Shown here piece after piece: positions 32,115 through 39,843 of a stretch of DNA of 42,855 nucleotides (position 1 is its first letter; every line of letters starts with the position of its first letter). The DNA is from Tenericutes bacterium ADurb.BinA124. Lineage in GTDB: Bacteria; Bacillota_I; Bacilli_A; ML615J-28; CAG-698. Position numbers and translations under genes: made by a program. Below the pieces are notes generated by a model that made no database searches, was not told where the DNA came from, and saw only the letters and a program-made list of their open reading frames with translations. The stretch is taken from positions 1 to 42,855 of the forward strand of contig MVZM01000015.1 of assembly GCA_002068415.1 (NCBI GenBank), given 5' to 3'.

Positions 32115-33362
32115 TTATCGCTTTCTACTGTTTGCCAAGGCAACAATTCGATTCATTTCATTTTTTAAAATCATAAAACCTTCATCAGTTCCCATTCCCG
32201 GCTTAGCTAAACATTGCGTAGCTTTGCAAGCAACGGCAATATTGGTGGTCGCTTGAGCGGAAATATTGGTTTCATTACAAGTGCCGCCACAATAACTGCC
32301 GATTTGCTTGTCATTACAGTAAATAATCGCTTCCGCAACATTATTAATTCCGCCTAAATCAGGCGTTTTAATTTGCAATATATGTCCTGCTTTATTATCC
32401 GCAAAATATTTTACATCTTCTAAAGTATTGCACCATTCATCAGCTACAATTTCTACCGGAATATTTTGCTCATCCAAAGATTGGGAAATGTCACGTAGAG
32501 CAATCATCGTACCTTCACGATCACCCGTATCAACCGGACCTTCAATCCGCAATTTAAATGGTTTAGCTGCTTCCGCTAATGTCTTAATATAATCAACGAT
32601 TTTCGAAACATCATTTTGGAAAGCAATTCCCAGGGTTCCGTAAGTGTCAATTTGAAAAACGGGATAGTATTGATCATTAGTCCTTAATTTAAGAACCCGA
32701 TTGCGAAGCCAAACAATATAATCAAACAATATTTCACCTTTTTCGCCAAGTTTCGTTTTGACATGATTAATCAAGGCATGAGGAAGAATATCAGCTTGTT
32801 TAATAATCATTTTATCAGCATTCAAGTAGCGTTCATCACCGGATTGGGTAAAAATGGGGACAGTTTGATATACAGGATCATTGATTCCGTACTCTTCACG
32901 AATGACTTCCGCCATAGAAACTCTTTTCACAAGCGCAGCGGCCATTAATAAGGCTTGAGTAACCCCATAACGAATGGCGGTGTGCAATTTTTGGCCGTTA
33001 ATTGTTAAGCGGTCATATTTCTCTGCAAGTTTTCTAAAGCCCAAAACATCTTCTTTTAAAAGGAGCGGTTTAATGTTTTTCTCAATAAAAGGCATAAAAT
33101 CGGCTGCTAAAAACAAGGGATCGCGCCCCCCAGCACCGCTATATTGGACAGCGGCGCAATCACCAATGGCAACGGAACCGTCTTCAAGAACTAGTTGAAG
33201 GGAAATGGCTTCGCCAGGTTGGCGAATTGATGAGAACCCGGGCGTTAATGGTTCACCAACATAAATAAAACCGTCAAGTTGGGCTCCGGCTTTAATCGCT
33301 TTTTGATCATCAAAATAAAAACCAGTGTAAGATTGCGAGATAATAACATCAACAATTTTCAT
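32115..33362 (-). CDS. mal: Methylaspartate ammonia-lyase
   Basis: Eliminates ammonia from (2S,3S)-3-methylaspartate to give mesaconate. At 415 residues it matches the clostridial enzyme (413). Enolase-superfamily features are intact: LPHALIN with the catalytic His, metal ligands in FQIDTYGT, RIEGPVD and IVADEW, the base Lys332 in QIKTPDLGG, then GGTCNETNIS. The start at 33362 has AAGGTG 6 bases upstream; it begins 4 bases after the glmE stop. Its place directly after glutamate mutase defines the methylaspartate pathway. Confidence 0.96.
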   Translation of the reverse strand: MKIVDVIISQSYTGFYFDDQKAIKAGAQLDGFIYVGEPLTPGFSSIRQPGEAISLQLVLEDGSVAIGDCAAVQYSGAGGRDPLFLAADFMPFIEKNIKPLLLKEDVLGFRKLAEKYDRLTINGQKLHTAIRYGVTQALLMAAALVKRVSMAEVIREEYGINDPVYQTVPIFTQSGDERYLNADKMIIKQADILPHALINHVKTKLGEKGEILFDYIVWLRNRVLKLRTNDQYYPVFQIDTYGTLGIAFQNDVSKIVDYIKTLAEAAKPFKLRIEGPVDTGDREGTMIALRDISQSLDEQNIPVEIVADEWCNTLEDVKYFADNKAGHILQIKTPDLGGINNVAEAIIYCNDKQIGSYCGGTCNETNISAQATTNIAVACKATQCLAKPGMGTDEGFMILKNEMNRIVALANSRKR

Positions 33363-33366
33363 AATT

Positions 33367-34824
33367 TCACCTTTTTGGTCGTCCAATTAGTTCGCCTTCA
33401 CTAACAGCATAGATATCATCAACAGTCATTTGGAAGGAAACAAGACGGCCTTCATATTTTGCCCTTTCTTCTATTTTTTTACGATGAAAATCTTTTATTT
33501 CATCGGTGAAACCTAAATTTCCAAAATCTAATATTCTAATTATTCCTTCATTGTCCCTAGCCGGAAGAATTTTTCCTGCATTAAAGCGACTAGGAGCAAA
33601 AGGAATATCAATTATTCCCAACTCGAAGGCCTTAACAGTGCCAATTGCCAAATCCCCTTCTCCCAAGCGGAAGACATATGCTAATAACGAATCAACTTCT
33701 TTTTTGATTTGTTCTTCTTCGTCCTTTAATTGAGATAATTCACCAAAAGACTGATCTTTCAACAAACTAACCACCAATTTGGAAGCTTTAATTCCTTGAG
33801 CATTGGCTTCTTTCGTCGGAATGCCAACCGATTCCAGTGGCGTTTTGGTAATCATCTTCGTGGCTTTACTTAAAGCGGCCACCGTCGAACTCAAAGCAAT
33901 TAAACCCATCGCCTTGGCTTCATCGGCGGGAAAGCCCGCCATCCATTGATGAAAAACTGTGGTGACAATCACATCACGATAGCCGTATTTGTACAAATAA
34001 GCTTCGGTTTGTGATTGAAGGGTATGGATGGCTGCAACATCTTGAATGACATTCCCGCACATCCCATAACCAACCGTGATATTCTTAACACCCTGTTCCG
34101 CAGCCAGTAAAGCTTCAATGATACTGACAGTATTGGAAATGGAAGGGGGGACTAAGGTCCCGGTCAAAGGACCAAAAGGCTCTCGGTTTAAACTTACTCC
34201 ATGGTCCTCATAATAGCCTACTAAACGGTCACAATATTGCCAATACCAAAGGGAATCAGCAATTGAGACGTTTTTCGCATATGGCAGATTATAAGAAATT
34301 CCACCACCTTCATTTGATGTCCAACCGGCAGCATGAATAATTTCCGCAAGTAAGCGAGAATCAGGCGTTCCATGCCGAGCTTGAAGCGGGACATTGACAC
34401 TATCAGCAACCCGCCGGCACATTTCGACGCCATAGTTGACAGCAGGAAAACCGTTTAACATGCTCCGATTGCGACGACGACTTTCCTCAATTCCTCTTTC
34501 TGCTTCAGCATAGCGATTTTGTCTAGTATAACTGTCGATTGTAGAAGGAAGAAAATCAGCTCCCGCTGCTTCTAAAAACTGCATCAATTCAATATGGCGA
34601 TCAATATCGGCGACACCCGCTCGCGGTTGAACAAGGGTTCGACCTTGTTTTTTCGCCTCAGCCATTTTAAGAGCAAAGTTTTTATGAGCCGGAATTTTCT
34701 TTAAATTAGCGATGGCAATGTCGAGATTTAGTAATTCACTGCTTCCTGTTGGCCAAGAAGCAAGCACTTGTTGACGAACTTTAAAAAATTCAGCTTCGGT
34801 CCATTTTTTATTGCGCAATTCCAT
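33367..34824 (-). CDS. glmE: Glutamate mutase epsilon (catalytic) subunit
   Basis: With GlmS and coenzyme B12 it rearranges L-glutamate to (2S,3S)-3-methylaspartate by radical chemistry. The 485 residues match the clostridial subunit (483). Substrate and cofactor regions are recognisable: [33 protein letters not shown] with a substrate Arg, [29 protein letters not shown] and VGYGMCGN. It starts 4 bases after the mutL stop. Because the enzyme needs adenosylcobalamin, the cell must make or import B12; no B12 gene or cobalamin riboswitch was seen here. Confidence 0.96.
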   Translation of the reverse strand: MELRNKKWTEAEFFKVRQQVLASWPTGSSELLNLDIAIANLKKIPAHKNFALKMAEAKKQGRTLVQPRAGVADIDRHIELMQFLEAAGADFLPSTIDSYTRQNRYAEAERGIEESRRRNRSMLNGFPAVNYGVEMCRRVADSVNVPLQARHGTPDSRLLAEIIHAAGWTSNEGGGISYNLPYAKNVSIADSLWYWQYCDRLVGYYEDHGVSLNREPFGPLTGTLVPPSISNTVSIIEALLAAEQGVKNITVGYGMCGNVIQDVAAIHTLQSQTEAYLYKYGYRDVIVTTVFHQWMAGFPADEAKAMGLIALSSTVAALSKATKMITKTPLESVGIPTKEANAQGIKASKLVVSLLKDQSFGELSQLKDEEEQIKKEVDSLLAYVFRLGEGDLAIGTVKAFELGIIDIPFAPSRFNAGKILPARDNEGIIRILDFGNLGFTDEIKDFHRKKIEERAKYEGRLVSFQMTVDDIYAVSEGELIGRPKR

Positions 34825-34828
34825 TTAT

Positions 34829-36208
34829 CTAAATTTTTTCTAGGCTACCTTTCATTATTTTAAGAGCTATTTCAGGATGGTCAATACTTAACAATCCCAT
34901 TGCTGAAAGAACATATTGACGATCAATTAAAAACTGGGGCTTAACAGGACGGAGTTCTAATGGTTTTTGATTATCCGCACACAATTTTAAGAGCATTTCT
35001 TGGGGCTTTTCATCATGAATGACAACCCCACCCGTACCAATAATATATTTTACTTGGGTTAAATCTTTTCCAGTTTGGTAATAAAGCAGTCCCATCGGGG
35101 TATAGGCTTGCTCCATTTTACCAACATGACGACTCATGGCTTTATCATGGCATATTCCCCCAAAAAGACGGTCGATTTCACAATCATAAGGGCTAAGGGC
35201 GATCATATCAACATGATCATGACGGAATTGGGCTTCTTTTCTCATATCAATCCCTTGCTCTAAGTATAAAGCTCGTTCTTGTTCACTTAGGGTCGCATCA
35301 ATTCCCAAAGCGGAATAACGCATTCCCAAATCACCTTCCACTGTTCGTTTCGCAAACGGTTCAGAAAGACCTTTTAAAACCACATCAGCGCGCTTGGGAT
35401 AACCATAACCCAATGAATAAAGATCAGTTGTCGCCCCACCGACATCGGAAATCACTAAATCCCCCAAGCCTTCTTCATGAAGATATCCTTTGGATAATAA
35501 TTCTGCGGCCTTTAAAACGGCATAGGGAGTTGGAAGCATAACGGCATCAATTTCGGATTCAATTTGTTTGATGCCTTTGGCAACAATAATATTTTCCAAA
35601 AAAATCTTTCTAACTACTTCTTTCGCCTTATCAATATTGAGAACATTAAGTTTGGGCATAATGTTCTCACAAATAAAACCATTAACTTGTTTTTCGGTAA
35701 AGATATCGCGGATGTCATCTTGAGCGGCTTTGTTACCAGCAAAAATAATAGGAATTTTTAAATTAGCTGAAGCCAACATTTTCGCATTATGAATAACAAC
35801 TTCGCTATTGCCACCATCAGTGCCTCCGGCTAATAAGACGATATCAATTTTTTTGGTTTTCATTAAATCAATATCCGTCTTGGTTAGGAAATGCGAAAAA
35901 ACTAAATCAACTTTCCCACCAGCACCATAACAAGCCCGTTTGGCAGCTTCAACAGTTAATTCTTCCACTAAGCCAACAGCGGCCATTTTCAATCCACCAG
36001 CTGCGGAAGAACAAGCAATGATTTTAGAAAAGGGGATAACACCAATTTTTTCCTTTAATAACGACAAAGCACGATGATAACCAAGCCGAATATCTGATGA
36101 AACAGTTGTAAAATGGGAGGATGTCCCCAGCAAAATTCCTAAATCAAGGTCAACAGCTGTTAATTTTGTATAAGTCGAGCCAAAGTCAATTAAAAGACAA
36201 GCGTTCAT
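34829..36208 (-). CDS. glmL: Glutamate mutase reactivating/chaperone protein MutL (GlmL)
   Basis: ASKHA-fold ATPase that is thought to exchange damaged cobalamin on glutamate mutase. The 459 residues show phosphate-loop motifs [16 protein letters not shown] (5-20) and [18 protein letters not shown], and the C-terminal [10 protein letters not shown]. It belongs to the same family as the genes always found between glmS and glmE in clostridia. It is not related to DNA mismatch-repair MutL. ATGA overlap with the glmS stop indicates coupled translation. Confidence 0.94.
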   Translation of the reverse strand: MNACLLIDFGSTYTKLTAVDLDLGILLGTSSHFTTVSSDIRLGYHRALSLLKEKIGVIPFSKIIACSSAAGGLKMAAVGLVEELTVEAAKRACYGAGGKVDLVFSHFLTKTDIDLMKTKKIDIVLLAGGTDGGNSEVVIHNAKMLASANLKIPIIFAGNKAAQDDIRDIFTEKQVNGFICENIMPKLNVLNIDKAKEVVRKIFLENIIVAKGIKQIESEIDAVMLPTPYAVLKAAELLSKGYLHEEGLGDLVISDVGGATTDLYSLGYGYPKRADVVLKGLSEPFAKRTVEGDLGMRYSALGIDATLSEQERALYLEQGIDMRKEAQFRHDHVDMIALSPYDCEIDRLFGGICHDKAMSRHVGKMEQAYTPMGLLYYQTGKDLTQVKYIIGTGGVVIHDEKPQEMLLKLCADNQKPLELRPVKPQFLIDRQYVLSAMGLLSIDHPEIALKIMKGSLEKI

Positions 36209-36612
36209 CTTGTTTCCAAATCGGCCTTTATCGTCGGCAAAACTTGGTCAATGGTGACTCCTGGGGGGAAAACACGGTTAAAACCCATATCTTTAAAACG
36301 TTTTTCCACCGTTTCAAAATCTTGTTTACCGACAACAATATTACCACCCACATATAAAAGGATTTCACCAATGCCAGCTTCTACACATTTTTCACGCAGG
36401 CCAACACAATCAAGTTCACCATGGCCATATAATGATGAAACCATTATCATTTGTGCATTTGTTTCGATAGCTGCATTGATAAAATCTTCTTGCGTTGATA
36501 AAACCCCTATGTTAACGACATTATACCCTTCATTTGTTAATACATACTCAATAATCCGGTTACCAACAGCATGAACATCGGCACCGATTACCCCAATGAC
36601 AATCGTTTTCAT
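36205..36612 (-). CDS. glmS: Glutamate mutase sigma (cobalamin-binding) subunit
   Basis: A 135-residue B12-binding subunit. The base-off/His-on motif DxHxxG is at Asp12-His14-Gly17 (GADVHAVG), followed by the SSLYGHGE and GGNIVVGK loops of the family. It leads the nine-gene operon, with AAGGAG before the ATG and a TGA stop that overlaps the next start (TGA as stop, again standard code). Confidence 0.95.
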   Translation of the reverse strand: MKTIVIGVIGADVHAVGNRIIEYVLTNEGYNVVNIGVLSTQEDFINAAIETNAQMIMVSSLYGHGELDCVGLREKCVEAGIGEILLYVGGNIVVGKQDFETVEKRFKDMGFNRVFPPGVTIDQVLPTIKADLETR

Positions 36613-36642
36613 GGTTTTCTCCTTTTAGGTTTTTACTTATTA

Positions 36643-36671
36643 ATTATACCATAAGCAGTTTGTTTAAACAA
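36643..36671 (-). promoter_or_regulatory. Promoter of the methylaspartate operon with a -35 palindrome
   Basis: TTGTTT (36666-36671), 17 bases, TATAAT (36643-36648) on the minus strand; leader about 24 nt. The -35 lies in a perfect 12-base palindrome TTGTTTAAACAA (36660-36671), a likely place for a repressor. No cobalamin riboswitch fits in this short leader. Confidence 0.72.
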
Positions 36672-36726
36672 TAAGATTTCAGCACTTATTCTAGTAATCT
36701 GCGAAGAAATAAGCGCAAAAAGAGTA

Positions 36727-36752
36727 GCAAAAAAAGGCAGTTTTTTACTGCC
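36727..36752 (-). terminator. Terminator of the transhydrogenase operon
   Basis: Minus-strand GGCAGT / ACTGCC stem with a 5-nt A loop, then TTTTTTT, 9 bases beyond the pntB stop. Confidence 0.87.
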
Positions 36753-36760
36753 CAGTATAA

Positions 36761-38146
36761 TTATTTTTTGAGATTATTCAAAAATACTTGCAAAGTATCT
36801 TTGGCATTCCCTAAAAATAAATGAACATTGGTTTTTGAATACAATGGGTTGTTGACTCCGGAATATCCCGGTTTCAAATCAAAGTTAAAAATAAGTACTT
36901 CTTTAGATTCATCAACATTTAAAATCGGCATTCCATATAAAGGTGTGTCTGGTTGGTTCCGGGCGGCCGGATTTAAAACATCATTGGCACCTACAACAAT
37001 CGTCACATCGCTGTCTTTAAACTCCGGATTGATGGCATCCATTTCATAAAGATCATCATAATCAACATCGACTTCCGCAAGCAATACATTCATATGCCCG
37101 GGCATTCTTCCCGCCACCGGATGAATGGCAAATTTGATATTCACCCCTAAAGTTTTTAAATAGTCAGCCAATTCTTTAACTTGATATTGTGCTTGTGCAA
37201 TAGCCATACCATAACCCGGAACAATAATCACCTTCTTAGCCGCTTTTAAGACCGCAAAAGGATCGGATTTGGTTTGGCTTTCATCGTGTTCTTCTTCGCT
37301 AACTTGTTTAACAACTTTAGTACTCGTTTTACCTAAAAGAATATCTAGTAATTTCCGATTCATGGCTTTACACATAATTTGGGTTAGGAGCAAGCCCGAT
37401 GCACCCACAATTCCACCAATTGACACCAATAAGATATCATTAATCGCCAGTCCGGTAATCGCCCCAGCCACACCCGACAAACTATTAAGAAGAGATATAG
37501 TGATTGGCATATCAGCACCACCAATTTTTATGGTAAACACCAATCCAAATAAAGCTGAGATAAGAAGCCCGAAAATGACAATCCATAAAGGTTTAACCGA
37601 AGGAATAAATATAAGCACCAGCAAAGCAAGCATTAAAATTAATAAAGTTAGTAAAAGGGGCGAATGATATGGTAAATTAATCGGTTTTTGGGTCATTTTG
37701 CGAGCCAATTTAAGGGCGGCAATTAAACTACCGACAAAAGTAATGCTACCAATTAAAAGAGCAATTAACGCCGTGATTTGGCTAAACAGATTATCCTCAG
37801 CACCTATTTTAAATAGCGCAAATCCCCCGACTATGGTCGAAGCTAAACCACCTAAACCATTAAGCAGAGCAATCATTTGCGGTGTTTCAATCATTTTGAC
37901 TTTAACAGCCATGAAAATACCAATTACGGCACCAACAAATAAAAAGATATACAGAAACCAAATACCAAGAATCTCATGGCGAAGTAAAGTAATGATGACC
38001 GCAAGCAACAAACTGAAAGCACTGATGCCATTACCCAAACGGGCTTTGTCAACTTTACTCATTAAGAAAATGCCAAACATGACTAATAAGGCTAAGACAG
38101 CGGAAATAACATAATAAATTACATCATTTTTTAATAATTCTAACAT
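36761..38146 (-). CDS. pntB: NAD(P) transhydrogenase beta subunit
   Basis: Membrane and NADP(H)-binding subunit of the proton-translocating transhydrogenase, which moves hydride from NADH to NADP+ using the proton gradient. The 461 residues have about nine membrane spans (1-265) and then a soluble domain III with VIIVPGYGMAIAQAQ, KFAIHPVAGRMPGHMNVLLAEV, VVGANDVLNPAA and a C-terminal GVNNPLY region. All typical PntB motifs are present. Third gene of its operon, 11 bases after the preceding stop. Confidence 0.95.
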   Translation of the reverse strand: MLELLKNDVIYYVISAVLALLVMFGIFLMSKVDKARLGNGISAFSLLLAVIITLLRHEILGIWFLYIFLFVGAVIGIFMAVKVKMIETPQMIALLNGLGGLASTIVGGFALFKIGAEDNLFSQITALIALLIGSITFVGSLIAALKLARKMTQKPINLPYHSPLLLTLLILMLALLVLIFIPSVKPLWIVIFGLLISALFGLVFTIKIGGADMPITISLLNSLSGVAGAITGLAINDILLVSIGGIVGASGLLLTQIMCKAMNRKLLDILLGKTSTKVVKQVSEEEHDESQTKSDPFAVLKAAKKVIIVPGYGMAIAQAQYQVKELADYLKTLGVNIKFAIHPVAGRMPGHMNVLLAEVDVDYDDLYEMDAINPEFKDSDVTIVVGANDVLNPAARNQPDTPLYGMPILNVDESKEVLIFNFDLKPGYSGVNNPLYSKTNVHLFLGNAKDTLQVFLNNLKK

Positions 38147-38157
38147 TCTATTTAACC

Positions 38158-38445
38158 TTATCCTTTTTTCTTGAACATTTTGAGCATCCGATCAGTGACA
38201 CCAAAGCCGCCAAAGACATTAATGGTAGCCACAATGATGGCAATGCCACCCAATATTGATGCTAGCACACCATGTGCATCTTTCAAAGAAATGGCTGTTG
38301 CGATTAGTGCGCCAATCAAAGTAATCCCCGAAAGTGCATTCATTCCACTCATTAAGGGCGTATGTAACAAAGAGGGGACATTATTAATCAGTATATAACC
38401 TAAAATGGTAGAAACTAAAAAAACAGCAACTAAAATCCACTCCAT
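38158..38445 (-). CDS. pntAB: NAD(P) transhydrogenase alpha subunit, membrane part
   Basis: A 95-residue protein with three membrane spans (MEWILVAVFLVSTILGYIL; MSGMNALSGITLIGAL; GGIAIIVATINVFGGFGV). In Escherichia these are the C-terminal part of a single PntA; here, as in Rhodospirillum rubrum, they are a separate polypeptide. NALSGITLIG and NVFGGFGVTDRML are conserved. Its ATG overlaps the previous stop by one base (TAATG). Confidence 0.93.
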   Translation of the reverse strand: MEWILVAVFLVSTILGYILINNVPSLLHTPLMSGMNALSGITLIGALIATAISLKDAHGVLASILGGIAIIVATINVFGGFGVTDRMLKMFKKKG

Positions 38446-39608
38446 TATTTCAACCCCATGGCTTCTAGTGTTCCTTCGTGAACAAGTTTATAATCATGGC
38501 AGACGAGAATCGATGAGGTGATTTCATCACTCAAATCAAGAACTACTTCATTGTCTTTCACAAGATATTTTAATAAATTGTAGATGTTTTGTGCAAACAT
38601 CCAAGTTGACGAAGTCGGTAACATCCCCGGAATATTTTTTGTTCCATCAACTTGAATGCCAAAATAATTGACTACTTCGCCAGCTTTGGTTACCGCACAA
38701 TTTCCGCCTTGATCAATAGAAATATCAATTATATAGGATCCCGGTTTCATGGATTTGACCATTTCTTCATCAATAATAATCGGCGCTCTTTTACCAAATA
38801 CTAAGGCAGAAAGGAAAATAATATCCGCCTTGGCAACGATTTCGCGAAGATGATCACGTTCAACAGCGAGCCACTTTTCACTTAATTTATTAGCGTGTTT
38901 GCCATCACTGCTGACGGCAATTTCGCTCGGAATGCCGGATTCAACAATTTTAGCTCCTAAAGATTGAGCTTGTTCATTGGCTTCAGGACGAATATCAGTG
39001 GCATAAACAACGGCTCCCAAACCCCGAGCTGTCGCAATAGCTCGTAATCCAGCAACACCGGTGCCAACAACTAAAACATTAGCAGGCTTAATCATTCCAA
39101 CAGCTGACCCAATCATCGGGATGAATTTCCCTAAACTATCGGCAGCGATTAAAATACCTTTATAGCCAGCACAAGTACTCATGGATGATAAAGCATCCAT
39201 CGATTGCGCTCGACTGATTCGTGGAATACCATCAAGCGTTAAGGCTTTAACACCTTTGGCCGTCAGTCGTTTAATCATTTCATGATTGTTGGGAGCGGCG
39301 GGGTGTAAAAAAGTAATTAGGGTTTGCCCTTCCCTCATCCAATCAATTTCATGTTCTTTTAAATTTTCATTGTATTGTGGTTCCTTAACTTTTAAAATAA
39401 TATCCGCTTTTTGAAAAATGTCTTTCGGACAACTAAGCATGGTTGCCCCAGCAGCTTGATAGTCATTGTCATGATAAAAAGCATTTTCGCCAGCGTTAAC
39501 TTCAACTAAGACTTGATGTCCGTCTTGGACCATTTTTTTAACTGTTTCGGGAGTCGCGGACACTCGAGACTCACCATGTAGTATTTCCTTTGGAATACCA
39601 ATAATCAT
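38445..39608 (-). CDS. pntAA: NAD(P) transhydrogenase alpha subunit, NAD-binding part
   Basis: The soluble, NAD(H)-binding domain I, related to alanine dehydrogenase. The 387 residues include IGIPKEILHGESRVSATPE, MSTCAGYKGILIAAD, the Rossmann loop VLVVGTGVAGLRAIATARGLGA and DISIDQGGNCAVT. First gene of the three-gene operon, with GAGG before the ATG. As the proton-coupled form, it needs an energised membrane and would supply NADPH. Confidence 0.95.
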   Translation of the reverse strand: MIIGIPKEILHGESRVSATPETVKKMVQDGHQVLVEVNAGENAFYHDNDYQAAGATMLSCPKDIFQKADIILKVKEPQYNENLKEHEIDWMREGQTLITFLHPAAPNNHEMIKRLTAKGVKALTLDGIPRISRAQSMDALSSMSTCAGYKGILIAADSLGKFIPMIGSAVGMIKPANVLVVGTGVAGLRAIATARGLGAVVYATDIRPEANEQAQSLGAKIVESGIPSEIAVSSDGKHANKLSEKWLAVERDHLREIVAKADIIFLSALVFGKRAPIIIDEEMVKSMKPGSYIIDISIDQGGNCAVTKAGEVVNYFGIQVDGTKNIPGMLPTSSTWMFAQNIYNLLKYLVKDNEVVLDLSDEITSSILVCHDYKLVHEGTLEAMGLK

Positions 39609-39635
39609 AAAAAATCGCCTCTTTTCTCATTTAAG

Positions 39636-39664
39636 AATATACCATTTTTAAACAAAAAAAGCAA
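39636..39664 (-). promoter_or_regulatory. Transhydrogenase operon promoter
   Basis: TTGCTT (39659-39664), 17 bases, TATATT (39636-39641) on the minus strand. The stretch 39665-39811 between it and the next gene is AT-rich and holds nothing else I recognise. Confidence 0.62.
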
Positions 39665-39811
39665 GCAACAAAAATGGATTTGAAAAGCACCCAAATAAGA
39701 AAATCAATTCACAAGCATTTCTAACAAGAAACAATATAAATAATTTTAAATATCTAAAAATGTTCTCCATTTTCACAATTGTAAACGGACAATTTTATCG
39801 TGATTGCAAAT

Positions 39812-39843
39812 AAAAAAGGGGGAGATTTTAGTTAATCTCACCC
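39812..39843 (-). terminator. Terminator of the GGDEF/HD-GYP gene, enclosing its stop codon
   Basis: Minus-strand GGGTGAGATT / AATCTCCCCC (9 pairs around one mismatch), 6-nt loop, then TTTTTT. The TAA stop (39828-39830) lies at the loop. Confidence 0.78.

Noticed and set aside
15472..36208. Mycoplasma genetic code (UGA = Trp)
   Set aside because: aroB and glmS end at TGA codons that form exact ATGA overlaps with the next gene, and Trp is encoded by TGG throughout the proteins read.
34829..36208. DNA mismatch-repair MutL
   Set aside because: No GHKL ATPase motifs; the protein is an ASKHA-fold glutamate mutase activator located between glmS and glmE.
36613..36760. Cobalamin riboswitch in front of the B12-dependent glutamate mutase operon
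   Set aside because: The leader is about 24 bases and no B12-box-like sequence was found; the rest of the gap is the pnt terminator.
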